In this document: in pieces, positions 15,164 to 23,070 of the stretch
Layout: each line of letters begins with the position of its first letter
Numbering within the stretch: position 1 is the first letter of the stretch
Source: [Leptolyngbya] sp. JSC-1
GTDB lineage: Bacteria; Cyanobacteriota; Cyanobacteriia; Elainellales; Elainellaceae
Length of the DNA: 64,000 nucleotides
Assembly (NCBI GenBank): GCA_000733415.1
Contig: KL662191.1
Location: 4,966,162 to 5,030,161, forward strand
Direction: 5' to 3'
Notes under the pieces: model-generated
Told to the model about the DNA's origin: nothing
Seen by the model: only the letters and a program-made list of their open reading frames with translations
The model's database searches: none
Translations under genes and position numbers: made by a program

Positions 15164-16957
15164 ATGGCTCAACATTCACAACATGAAATCGTGAAACTGG
15201 CGAAGCAGGGTGATCCGAGAGCAATTGCCTATCTGATTACCCGCACGCTGGGCAAGTATGGCATCACGGCAAGGGCAAGTCGCCAAGGCCACTGTCTCAA
15301 ACTGCTGATGGAAGCAGAGCGGGTTCCCCATCAATCCACGATGGTAAAGCTCGTGACCCAGGGCATGCAGAAACTGAATGTTGCCACAATCGAGACTGTC
15401 AAACTCTATGGCCGTCAAACCGGACAGACGGCACTAGCTTGGCGACAGGTGATTGAGCTAATTCCCCAGGAGCCAGAACCATACCTGTCACTTGCCAAAT
15501 ATGACGACGAGGATGCGTCAGAAACCCCAATCTTTCGCCTCGATGACCTCGATCCCCATGCCATGATTCTGCTGCCGGTAGAACCAACAGTGCGGCTAGA
15601 CGACCTCGATCCCGATGCCATGATTCTGCTGCCAGTAGAGCCTACGACCGACTTGCCGACCGACTTGCCGACCGATTTACCAACTAATCTACCAACTAAT
15701 CTACCAACTGCCCTATCCGACCTATCTGACCCATCGGTTGATCGGCCTCCCGGTCTACCGATTGCCGATCCATCTGCCCTAGCGCCAACTGCTCCTGCCA
15801 GCGCCGCTGCCCCAGATTTTCAGCCAGAGCTAGGCCAAACTCAAGTCAACCTGCCTCGTCACCTGACCCAGTTACTGCTAAGCCTGCTATGGGTTCGGTT
15901 GATTGTCGATACGCTGCGAGTGATATATTCGCTGCTGGGAGCTGGCTCAGTTTCGCTCTACACGGGGCTAGATCTAGGCAATACCAATCAGCCCTTCGCC
16001 AGCCTACTGTCGGTGGTGGTCAGCATCGCTGATTTTATCTTTACGCCGTTGGATCAGCTGGGGATTTGGATCAACCTATGGGTGGTGGGGTTGTCGCTGC
16101 TGTGGCTGTACCGCATTCACGCGAGCCTGCGGGATTTGTTTGGCTCCTACCCGATTTCGCCAATGGCCGCCGTAATGCGCTTTGTGTTGCCCATTTACAA
16201 CCTTTGGGGCATCGGTAGAACCCTATTTACATTAGCCCGCCACCTCACACTCGAAGCTCACCTCAACCGCGCCAGTCAGTTAATTCGGCGTTTGACGGGC
16301 TGGCTTTATCTGTTTATCTTTGTGGCAGCTGGGCTGCAGGGCTTTTATTTCTGGCGAGTTGCGTCGGGAGCGCTTCCCTCCCTCTGGTTCTACGTGGCTC
16401 GAGATAGCGTGCTCTGGTTACTGTCTCTGGTCTGGCTGCGGCTGGTTCGCGTGATTTGGCGAGCAGTGCGGCGGATATATCAGGAACGAATTGCGCCCTT
16501 TTTACCCCCCCCTCCAGTTCGTACGGCCCGGTCCAGTCCGGTCAGCATCCGAGCGGTGCTGCTGGGAGCAGGCGCGGGTTTGATCAGTCTGGCTTTATTG
16601 AACTGCCTGTTGGGACTATTGGCGGCCTTTATCTTCACGGCCAATAATCTGCCTCCCGAAGCGATTCTGCCTACCTTTTACGACTCTGAAAGTCTGTTAA
16701 CTCTGGTGCTGGTGGGCAGCTTTTTCTGCATTGGGCTGGGTGGCTTTTTAACGGCGGCACTGGCTCCGGTGGCCGGGCTGCTGCATGCCTTGGCGATGGG
16801 AGTCCTGATTACCCTAATCGGAATTGCCCTGCAACGGATAGCGCTGCTGCCAGCAGTCGAAGAAATGCCCTTCTGGTTCCAAACTGCTAGCACCGGCCTA
16901 ATCATTCCGGCAGCCTTACTGGGAGGCGGGCTACACCAGTGGTTGAGAACGCTTTAG
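15164..16957 (+). CDS. polytopic membrane protein with cyanobacterial N-terminal domain and repeat linker
   Basis: 597 residues in three parts. Residues 1-105 (HEIVKLAKQGDPRAIAYLI, GITARASRQGHCLKLLMEA, TVKLYGRQTGQTALAW) form a soluble domain seen at the start of several cyanobacterial proteins. A Pro/Asp-rich linker follows (about 125-230) with two near-identical 20-residue modules (LDDLDP.AMILLPVEPT) and a run of four-residue DLPT/NLPT units. From about 235 on there are roughly eight hydrophobic segments. The linker is encoded by recent-looking DNA repeats (15535-15710). No transport or enzymatic motif was seen. The stop codon overlaps that of the convergent ABC gene by 4 bp. Function unknown. 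Confidence 0.75.
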   Translation: MAQHSQHEIVKLAKQGDPRAIAYLITRTLGKYGITARASRQGHCLKLLMEAERVPHQSTMVKLVTQGMQKLNVATIETVKLYGRQTGQTALAWRQVIELIPQEPEPYLSLAKYDDEDASETPIFRLDDLDPHAMILLPVEPTVRLDDLDPDAMILLPVEPTTDLPTDLPTDLPTNLPTNLPTALSDLSDPSVDRPPGLPIADPSALAPTAPASAAAPDFQPELGQTQVNLPRHLTQLLLSLLWVRLIVDTLRVIYSLLGAGSVSLYTGLDLGNTNQPFASLLSVVVSIADFIFTPLDQLGIWINLWVVGLSLLWLYRIHASLRDLFGSYPISPMAAVMRFVLPIYNLWGIGRTLFTLARHLTLEAHLNRASQLIRRLTGWLYLFIFVAAGLQGFYFWRVASGALPSLWFYVARDSVLWLLSLVWLRLVRVIWRAVRRIYQERIAPFLPPPPVRTARSSPVSIRAVLLGAGAGLISLALLNCLLGLLAAFIFTANNLPPEAILPTFYDSESLLTLVLVGSFFCIGLGGFLTAALAPVAGLLHALAMGVLITLIGIALQRIALLPAVEEMPFWFQTASTGLIIPAALLGGGLHQWLRTL

Positions 16958-18201
16958 GGCCGAATCGCCAATCCGCTGGCATCGTCAAACAAATGCACTT
17001 TATCGGGGGTAATGGCGAGCCATAGCTCCTCGTCGATACTGACAGGCCGGTCCGGTTCGGTGCGGACCTGTAGCAGCGGTGCCTGCTCCGGCTGATCGGC
17101 AAACCCAACAGTGAGATAGGTTTCACTGCCTAGGGCTTCAACCCGTTTCACCACCACCGGCAGATTTTTGGGGGCAGGCAAACTGACACTGAGATGCTCT
17201 GGCCGAATTCCTAAGCTGAGGGGTTTACCGTCGTAGGGTTGCAGGCGGGCTTCCCACTCTTCCGGCAGCGTCATGCGAAACCGGGGATGCTGAATCAGCA
17301 GCGGCGCTTTCACCTGCACTGGCAAAAAGTTCATCGGCGGCGAGCCAATAAACTCGGCCACAAACCGATTGGCCGGACGGTTGTACAGCTCCAACGGCGA
17401 GGCCACCTGCTGAATCTGGCCGGCATTCATCACCGCAATCCGGTCGCCCATCGTCATTGCTTCCACCTGATCGTGGGTGACATAGATCGTGGTGGTGCCC
17501 AATTTGCGCTGCAAATTGACAATTTGGGTCCGGGTTTCGGTGCGTAGCTTCGCATCCAGATTGGAGAGTGGCTCATCCATCAAGAACACTTGGGGATTGC
17601 GGGCCATTGCCCGTCCCAGCGCCACCCGCTGCTTTTGGCCGCCCGAGAGCTGCTTGGGCAATCGGTCCAACAAATGTTCGATTTGCAGCATTTGGGCTAC
17701 GATACTGACCCGTTGGGCCACCGCTTTTTCTTCGGCTGACCAGTACTGCAACCGTCGCGGCAACGGACGAGTCAGGCCCACCAGTGCCCGGTCCATCCAA
17801 ACAGGACGCGATGACGCCATCTTTTCACTGTTGCCCGTCCGCCGTAACCCAAAGGCCAGGTTTTCGTAGACCGTCATGTGGGGATACAGGGCGTAGCTTT
17901 GAAACACCATTGCAATATCGCGTTGCTTCGGCGGCAGATCATTGACCAGCCGTTCCCCCACCCAGATATTGCCTCCCGTCAGCGTTTCCAAGCCAGCAAT
18001 CAACCGCAGCAGGGTGCTCTTGCCACAGCCAGACGGACCGACCAGCACCATAAACTCGCCGTCATGCACGGTTAGATTAATCCGTCGCAGCACGCTTACC
18101 GTTGCCGGGTCGCTAGCCGGTTCAGTCACTCCAGCCGTTTGCGTCCGCTTTTGCCGCTGCGGGAAGCTTTTATAAATGTTTTCTAAAACAACCTGCGCCA
18201 C
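16954..18201 (-). CDS. ABC transporter ATP-binding protein, MalK/UgpC type
   Basis: 415 residues. Walker A GPSGCGKST (56-64), Q-loop FQSYALYPHMTV, signature LSGGQKQRVALGRAMARNP (185-203), Walker B VFLMDEPLSNLDAKLR and the switch His in IYVTHDQVEAMTMGD are intact. The C-terminal 130 residues are the regulatory OB-fold domain of sugar-importer ATPases (RPANRFVAEFIGSPPMNF ... LGIRPEHLSV). About 40 extra residues (121-165) sit between the Q-loop and signature, in the helical subdomain that contacts the permease. No permease or binding protein adjoins, so it is an orphan ATPase that may serve several sugar or polyol importers, as MsmX does in Bacillus. Confidence 0.9.
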   Translation of the reverse strand: MAQVVLENIYKSFPQRQKRTQTAGVTEPASDPATVSVLRRINLTVHDGEFMVLVGPSGCGKSTLLRLIAGLETLTGGNIWVGERLVNDLPPKQRDIAMVFQSYALYPHMTVYENLAFGLRRTGNSEKMASSRPVWMDRALVGLTRPLPRRLQYWSAEEKAVAQRVSIVAQMLQIEHLLDRLPKQLSGGQKQRVALGRAMARNPQVFLMDEPLSNLDAKLRTETRTQIVNLQRKLGTTTIYVTHDQVEAMTMGDRIAVMNAGQIQQVASPLELYNRPANRFVAEFIGSPPMNFLPVQVKAPLLIQHPRFRMTLPEEWEARLQPYDGKPLSLGIRPEHLSVSLPAPKNLPVVVKRVEALGSETYLTVGFADQPEQAPLLQVRTEPDRPVSIDEELWLAITPDKVHLFDDASGLAIRP

Positions 18202-18417
18202 GATTCTTGAAATAGGGTTGAACGAGCTGATTCGGCATTGAATGTCAGCAATTCTAGCAAGTGTGGGGCAGTTGAAGTGAGGAGGAGGAGGAATTAGGAG
18301 TCAGGAGTTGGGACTGCGGCTAGCAACAAGGTAATGGTGAGTTGGACCTATCAGCAAGCAATCCTACCCGCACAGCAGACAGAAACCATTCTGACTCCTA
18401 TTCTCAAATCAATGCTT

Positions 18418-19398
18418 TTAAGCTAGCCAGCGAGCGGCATCTTTAGCATGATAGGTGAGAATCAGGTCGGCCCCGGCCCGCTTAAAGCCGATCAGAGTTT
18501 CCAGGACAACACGCTGCTCATCTACCCAGCCATTCAGGGCGGCTGCCTTGATCATCGAGTATTCACCTGAAACGTTGTAGGCGGCGACCGGCAGATGGGT
18601 TGCTTGCTTGACGCGCCAGATGATGTCCATATAGGCCAGAGCGGGCTTCACCATTAGCATGTCTGCCCCTTCGGCAATATCCAGCTCGATTTCCTTCAGG
18701 GCTTCCTGACCATTGGCTGGGTCCATTTGATAGGTACGGCGGTCACCAAACTGAGGCGCAGATTCTGCCGCATCCCGGAACGGACCATAGTAAGCCGAGG
18801 CATATTTTGCTGCATAGGACATGATGGGCAAATCTTGGAAGCCAGCGCTATCTAACCCTTGCCGAATCGCCTGCACAAACCCATCCATCATGCCAGAAGG
18901 GGCAATGATATCAGCGCCAGCCTTGGCTTGAGAAACGGCGGTCTTCTTCAACAACTCCAGGGTTGGGTCGTTCAGCACTCGTCCAGTCAGGTCGCCCACC
19001 TCCAGATAGCCGCAGTGACCGTGGGAGGTGTACTCACAGAGGCAGGTGTCTACAATCACGATCAGGTCGGGGACCGCTTCTTTCACAGCAGTCGTGGCCT
19101 GTTGCACAATCCCGTGGTCGTGCCAAGCGCCAGTCGCATCGACATCTTTGTCTGCTGGAATCCCAAACAGGATAATCGCCGGAATCCCCAGATCATAGAC
19201 TTCTTTGGCTTCTTCCACGATTTTGTCGATCGAAAGCTGGTAGACACCCGGCATCGATTTGACTTCCTTGGCAATTCCCTCGCCCGGAACAGCAAACAGC
19301 GGGTAGATCAAATCATTGGTAGTTAGCACATTTTCTTGCACCATCCGACGAAGCTGGGGATGGCTACGCAGACGACGAGGGCGATGGGTCGGAAACAT
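18418..19398 (-). CDS. hemB: delta-aminolevulinic acid dehydratase (porphobilinogen synthase)
   Basis: 326 residues, family-typical length. Visible landmarks are RPRRLRSHPQLRRMV near the start, the metal-binding DTCLCEYTSHGHCG, the PSGMMDG motif, a Schiff-base Lys in MVKPALAYMDII and a second active-site Lys in SYAAKYASAYYGPFR. It condenses two 5-aminolevulinate molecules into porphobilinogen, early in haem, chlorophyll and bilin synthesis. The gene is monocistronic here. The CxC...C cluster suggests a zinc-type or mixed Zn/Mg enzyme, which sequence alone cannot settle. Confidence 0.95.
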   Translation of the reverse strand: MFPTHRPRRLRSHPQLRRMVQENVLTTNDLIYPLFAVPGEGIAKEVKSMPGVYQLSIDKIVEEAKEVYDLGIPAIILFGIPADKDVDATGAWHDHGIVQQATTAVKEAVPDLIVIVDTCLCEYTSHGHCGYLEVGDLTGRVLNDPTLELLKKTAVSQAKAGADIIAPSGMMDGFVQAIRQGLDSAGFQDLPIMSYAAKYASAYYGPFRDAAESAPQFGDRRTYQMDPANGQEALKEIELDIAEGADMLMVKPALAYMDIIWRVKQATHLPVAAYNVSGEYSMIKAAALNGWVDEQRVVLETLIGFKRAGADLILTYHAKDAARWLA

Positions 19399-19675
19399 AG
19401 GATTCTACTAAAACTGTGAATAAGAACGATTGATTCAACAATGGGTTTCCTATGGCCCTGGACAGCTCGGCCATAACCCGCACGGCCTAGCCGACCGCAC
19501 GTTTACTATCATCTCATTGCCTGTCGTTGTCCAAAGCGTCTATTTGTTAAGAAGTCTTGCGTTATGGGAGCACGGAGCTGGAGTACGATGCCCTAGAGCT
19601 AGTAACTTTTGAAGTTGTGATGTTGAGGCGGCACAGCAGTCCCTCCTGATTGACTGACGAATCTAATTAATCTCA

Positions 19676-20173
19676 TTAATACCAATTGGTATTAATACCA
19701 ATAGGACACTCAGGATCAAAGATCTGATCGACTGTGTAGATGCAGCCTCCTGGTAAGTCTTGATAATCCAAAGGCGTTTCTAAAACGGCTGGGTCTAGGC
19801 CAGCTTCATAGCCCTTTGCAAGCGCCTCGGGTAGATAAGACCTCAGGCTAGGATTATCAGACAGAAGTGCTTCCACCTCACGGCGCTGAATTCGTATGGT
19901 GACTCGCCAGCTTTTACTGCGCTTTTCGGGTTGGTAGTCCCATTTCAAAAAATGCCCAATCAAAACGCCTAATCGGTTTCTGACGTCCTGACGCTGTTGT
20001 TTCCCCAAAGACTCGATTTCCTCCACCAAATTGACAATATCCAGATGCTTAAAATCACCTGCTTTCAGCAACTTGGATTGCTCTTGCGCCAGGCGTAGAA
20101 ATCTGTTTCGTAAAGATGAGATGGCATCGCTTCCTCCGCTTGACTCTAATCTAGGTCTAAATAGTCCTGTCAT
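19676..20173 (-). CDS. DUF29 domain protein
   Basis: 165 residues from ATG 20173 (the frame is open to 20203). It has the DUF29 pattern: a leading LRNRFLRLAQEQSKLLKAGDF, then DIVNLVEEIESLGKQQRQDVRNRLGVLIGHFLKWDYQPEKRSKSW, then IRIQRREVEALLSDNPSLR. DUF29 proteins are small helical proteins found in many copies in cyanobacterial genomes; their function is unknown. The C-terminal NTNWY and the stop codon lie in a perfect 22-bp palindrome (19675-19696, ATTAATACC-AATT-GGTATTAAT), so the end of the gene may have been set by insertion of that sequence. Confidence 0.75.
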   Translation of the reverse strand: MTGLFRPRLESSGGSDAISSLRNRFLRLAQEQSKLLKAGDFKHLDIVNLVEEIESLGKQQRQDVRNRLGVLIGHFLKWDYQPEKRSKSWRVTIRIQRREVEALLSDNPSLRSYLPEALAKGYEAGLDPAVLETPLDYQDLPGGCIYTVDQIFDPECPIGINTNWY

Positions 20174-20341
20174 GCACAATCCCTCATGGCCATAGAGATA
20201 CAACCCTCAAGGTCTTGACTTTTTGTAGTATATTTTGTAGTATTGATATAGTTCAGTTAATTTTTACGGGTTTATCAGAGGGCTTAGCAGTAGAAGATTT
20301 AGTCATAGAAAGTTCAGTTATGGAAGGCTTAGTTATAGAAG

Positions 20342-20420
20342 GTGATACGAGATAGAAAGTGATACGAGATAGAAAGTGATACGAGATAGAAAGTGATACG
20401 AGATAGAAAGTGATACGAGA
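20342..20420. repeat. 17-bp tandem repeat, four copies plus a partial fifth
   Basis: GTGATACGAGATAGAAA is repeated exactly at 20342, 20359, 20376 and 20393, then GTGATACGAGA at 20410-20420. Weaker related AG(T)TATAGAAGG units precede it (20300-20341). It lies in the 537-bp gap between the DUF29 and HNH genes. No spacers separate the units, so this is not CRISPR. Confidence 0.9.
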
Positions 20421-20600
20421 ACCGTATTGAGACAATTACGCTTCACAAATGTCGGATAAGCTGTGGGTTAACCGAGTCGTTGATTGGCAACCAAATTCGC
20501 AGGCGATTGGGTAACCGCAGTAAAGCTCACCCCACTCCACGAGCAGCGCATGTTCGGAACTCGTGCGCTCCGACCTCTCTTATTTCCCTTTAAGTTGCAA

Positions 20601-20676
20601 CTGGGTCAAACCCAGCGGCGCAGAGGGCCAAAAAACTTCTGGAGGATAACGTTCTGGGTCATGTCCTATCCTCCAG
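20601..20676. other. two strong inverted repeats in the gap before the HNH gene
   Basis: CTGGGT-CAA-ACCCAG (20601-20615) and CTGGAGGATA / TATCCTCCAG (20639-20648 with 20667-20676, 18-base loop) are both perfect stems. The second is followed only by three T residues, so it is a weak terminator at best. It may be a small structured RNA, a 5' leader of the HNH gene, or a mobile-element remnant. Confidence 0.4.
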
Positions 20677-20740
20677 TTTCTGCTGTCGAGATTTGCAAAA
20701 AGTGCTAGGGTGAGAGTGGAAAGTACCACTAATTTGCTCA

Positions 20741-21010
20741 ATGCAATGTCAACTTTGTGAGCGTGATTGCAATCAAACCACCGTTCACCATCTAGTTCCA
20801 AGACAGTACACTAAGCGTAAAAAACTCGACCCCGGTGAAACGATTGATATTTGTTCGGCCTGTCACCGACAGATCCACAGCTTGTTTGCCAATCGCCTGT
20901 TGGCAACAGAATTAAATGCTTTAGAGAAACTGAAACAACAGCCGGATATGGTGAGATTCTTAACCTGGATCAGAAAACAAGATACGAATAAACGGGTCAA
21001 GGTTCGCTAA
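20741..21010 (+). CDS. small HNH-type nuclease-like protein
   Basis: 89 residues. A zinc-binding frame is clear: CQLCERDC (C3, C6), then TVHHLVPRQY (the paired His of the HNH motif), then CSACHRQIHSLF (C46, C49 and the final His). A basic C-terminal helix follows. Such small HNH proteins are common in cyanobacteria outside restriction loci; whether this one cuts DNA is unknown. It stands alone after a gap rich in repeats and hairpins. The Cys pairs stabilise the beta-beta-alpha fold; catalytic competence would need the second His of VHHL. Confidence 0.8.
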   Translation: MQCQLCERDCNQTTVHHLVPRQYTKRKKLDPGETIDICSACHRQIHSLFANRLLATELNALEKLKQQPDMVRFLTWIRKQDTNKRVKVR

Positions 21011-21040
21011 CGGTTACAGAGTTAATACGAGAAGGCAGAA

Positions 21041-21487
21041 TCAGAAAAGAAAAATACTACCATCCTCGTTAATATTTAGACTAATATCACCGGATATTTG
21101 ACTAATCTGCTCTCCAATCACAATCTTCACTACATTCCCTTCAACAAAAACATAGGAGCTAATGCCGATATTATCTCGATCCGGATAGGCCAGAAAGTTG
21201 ATGGGTAAAGGCAAGTAATTGGTCCTGGTGCTGCCAAAGGTAGTCTTGCCACCTGGCGGAACTCGCCGTTCGGCTGAAGCGGGTTGGGTCAGCATACAGG
21301 TAATTGGAGCGTCGCCTGCATTCACAACCTCGATCTGCACTGGGCGATTTGGGTTAATTTGCCCTATGGCCTCAGCAGCAGATTGAGCTACTTCAAAACC
21401 AAAGCTGCGCTCGGCAGAGATAGGCAAAACGGCAGCTGGCAGGAGGGTGGCAAAGCAGAGGGCGGCAGCGGCTAGGGGAAGTTTCAT
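21041..21487 (-). CDS. secreted or periplasmic protein of unknown function
   Basis: 148 residues with a clear signal peptide (MKLPLAAAALCFATLLPAAVLPISA, cleavage probably after the SA). The mature part resembles a beta-sandwich (IGQINPNRPVQIEVVNAGDAP, RVPPGGKTTFGSTRTNYLPLP, VFVEGNVVKIVIGEQ) and ends in DISLNINEDGSIFLF. I recognise no family. One Cys remains after cleavage, so no disulfide is expected within a monomer. The gene is transcribed away from the HNH gene, its 3' end 30 bp from that gene's stop. Confidence 0.6.
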   Translation of the reverse strand: MKLPLAAAALCFATLLPAAVLPISAERSFGFEVAQSAAEAIGQINPNRPVQIEVVNAGDAPITCMLTQPASAERRVPPGGKTTFGSTRTNYLPLPINFLAYPDRDNIGISSYVFVEGNVVKIVIGEQISQISGDISLNINEDGSIFLF

Positions 21488-21738
21488 ATTTGCTGTTCTA
21501 AATAGCAGAAATGAGATTATACAAGAATGCAGGAAATTAATAAATAGGTTGGTTCTCCTTCATGTATATATCTCATTCTGCTATGTTCGTTGCTATGCGG
21601 GGGAGGATATGACAGCCTGTTACATTGATTAATTTCCTTAATTGCAACTGTGTTCTATGTTGATTTAGATATGCTGGCTAGCGCCTATGTTGCTATTGCA
21701 TGGTTGATTGGGTGACTCTAGCACGAGTTTAAAAATTG

Positions 21739-21921
21739 TTAGAATTTGAGATAAGAATTGCCGCGAAATCTCAGAACAACCGGAACTTGCACTCCTGTCT
21801 GGTTAACGGGATGACGCAGTGGATAGGTTGAACCGCGATGCTGAGCATATACATCAGATTCAATCGTTTCAATAGCGGAAGAGCTAACTTCGTAGGACAA
21901 ACCGCGATAGGATAGTTTCAT
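21739..21921 (-). CDS. DUF4278 domain protein
   Basis: 60 residues, MKLSYRGLSYEVSSSAIET ... YPLRHPVNQTGVQVPVVLRFRGNSYLKF. The paired (K/R)(L/F)(S/R)(Y/F)RG motifs near both ends are the DUF4278 signature; these short basic proteins occur in multiple copies in cyanobacteria and have no known role. A ribosome binding site (TCAGGAGTCAAAGTC before ATG, with GGAG about ten bases upstream) supports the start. Confidence 0.75.
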   Translation of the reverse strand: MKLSYRGLSYEVSSSAIETIESDVYAQHRGSTYPLRHPVNQTGVQVPVVLRFRGNSYLKF

Positions 21922-22494
21922 GACTTTGACTCCTGAGAATGAATGTTGCTGGTACTTTCTATGGTCTTTTATGAACGATATTCACGGGTAAGCAAAACAA
22001 TCAAATGAACTATGAGCAATAATGCTAACTACGACAGTGAAAGAATTTTAATTAGTCAGCCATTTGCAAACGAGTTTTCCATCAATCACGAACCACTGAA
22101 CGGTCAGGCGGCTGCGATGAGAATGACTGATGGAATTGACAGGGCTAACAAAATCGCTATTGTTTGTCGATCGGTTGTGTTCAAGCAGTTGTAACTTCAT
22201 AGGAATGTTTTCGGTTTCCAGACTATTAATGTAAAGAATTGATTCGGTGTTGAACGGGAGAAGGAATTGAGAACGAATTTGGTTGGGTTCGCTTGTTTCC
22301 CTTCGGTTGTTTTCCCTTTACATCATCTAGATTAGAATCTCGTCCTGGCTTTGTCGGTAGGAAAAAGTCGGAGAAAGTCAGAGCCTTGACTGGACCTGGG
22401 TCAGATGCGCTGTCAGCTTGGTTCAGCGTAGAGTTAGACGATCATTCGTGCTAAAGTATGGGCGCAATCTCAACTATGTATTCTCCGATCTGCT
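21922..22494. other. intergenic region, nothing firmly identified
   Basis: 573 bp between two divergent small genes. A 60-codon frame (22012-22194) has no family features and no ribosome binding site and is not called. No strong hairpin or promoter was seen. Confidence 0.4.
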
Positions 22495-22764
22495 ATGCCG
22501 AAATATGTCCTCTGGGGTCGCTACTGTGACAATGTGCTGGAAAAGCGTGCTCCTTATCGTCAGGCTCATCTAGATCGTCTAGCTCAACTCAAGGAAACAG
22601 GCACACTGATTACCCTTGGCCCGACCCAAGATTTAACTAAAGTGTTCGGAGTCTATGAGGCAGAGAATGAAGCCGCAGTACGGCGATTAGTGGAAGAGGA
22701 TCCCTACTGGCAAAACGGCATCTGGACCGAGTATGAAGTGATGGAATGGATCCAGGCGTTTTGA
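22495..22764 (+). CDS. YciI-like protein
   Basis: 89 residues, the normal length for this ferredoxin-like-fold family. It shows YVLWGRYCDNVLEKRAPYRQAHLDRLAQL, the GTLITLGPT turn and the VEEDPYWQNGIWTEYEVMEW end, matching YciI-like proteins. The family has a conserved His/Asp pair (here H30 of QAHLDRL) thought to act in hydrolysis or dehalogenation; the substrate is not known. Stand-alone gene followed by a block of short tandem repeats. Confidence 0.75.
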   Translation: MPKYVLWGRYCDNVLEKRAPYRQAHLDRLAQLKETGTLITLGPTQDLTKVFGVYEAENEAAVRRLVEEDPYWQNGIWTEYEVMEWIQAF

Positions 22765-22854
22765 GTTTACCAAGCAAAGTTTACCGATCATTTACCGACA
22801 TTTACCGATCAAACGTAAAGCAGACATCCTCAGTAGATCGTAAATCCTGCTGAG

Positions 22855-22913
22855 ATCCCCCACCCCTTACCCCCTACCCCTTACCCCTTACCCCTTACCC
22901 CCCACCCCCCATG
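22855..22913. repeat. short tandem repeats of the CCCCTTA type
   Basis: A run built from seven- and eight-base units (CCCCTTA, CCCCCTA, CCCCCA) lies in the 306-bp gap between the YciI-like gene and the end of ileS. This matches the STRR class of cyanobacterial intergenic repeats. Nothing else was recognised in the gap. Confidence 0.8.
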
Positions 22914-23070
22914 CGGGAAGTACGCCTAACAAAAGGGAGATTGTGCTATGCACACGCTGCGCGAACGAACCCAAGTCCAGTGGGCAAAATGACTTCATTT
23001 CCGATCGATTGATCCTGCCTGTCAATGGACAAGATGACTGCACTACGAATTTGCTGATTCAGCAAATGGC

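Noticed and set aside
19399..19675. tRNA or structured RNA before hemB
   Set aside because: No cloverleaf, no T-arm consensus; only a short GGCC stem. No tRNA was found anywhere in the window.
20342..20420. CRISPR array
   Set aside because: Repeats are adjacent, only 17 bp and without spacers. The same holds for 14191-14245 and 58698-58785.
20253..20435. Repetitive open frame on the minus strand
   Set aside because: It is the translation of the 17-bp tandem repeats, with no protein features.
22012..22194. 60-codon frame
   Set aside because: No ribosome binding site, no family similarity and ordinary composition for noncoding DNA.
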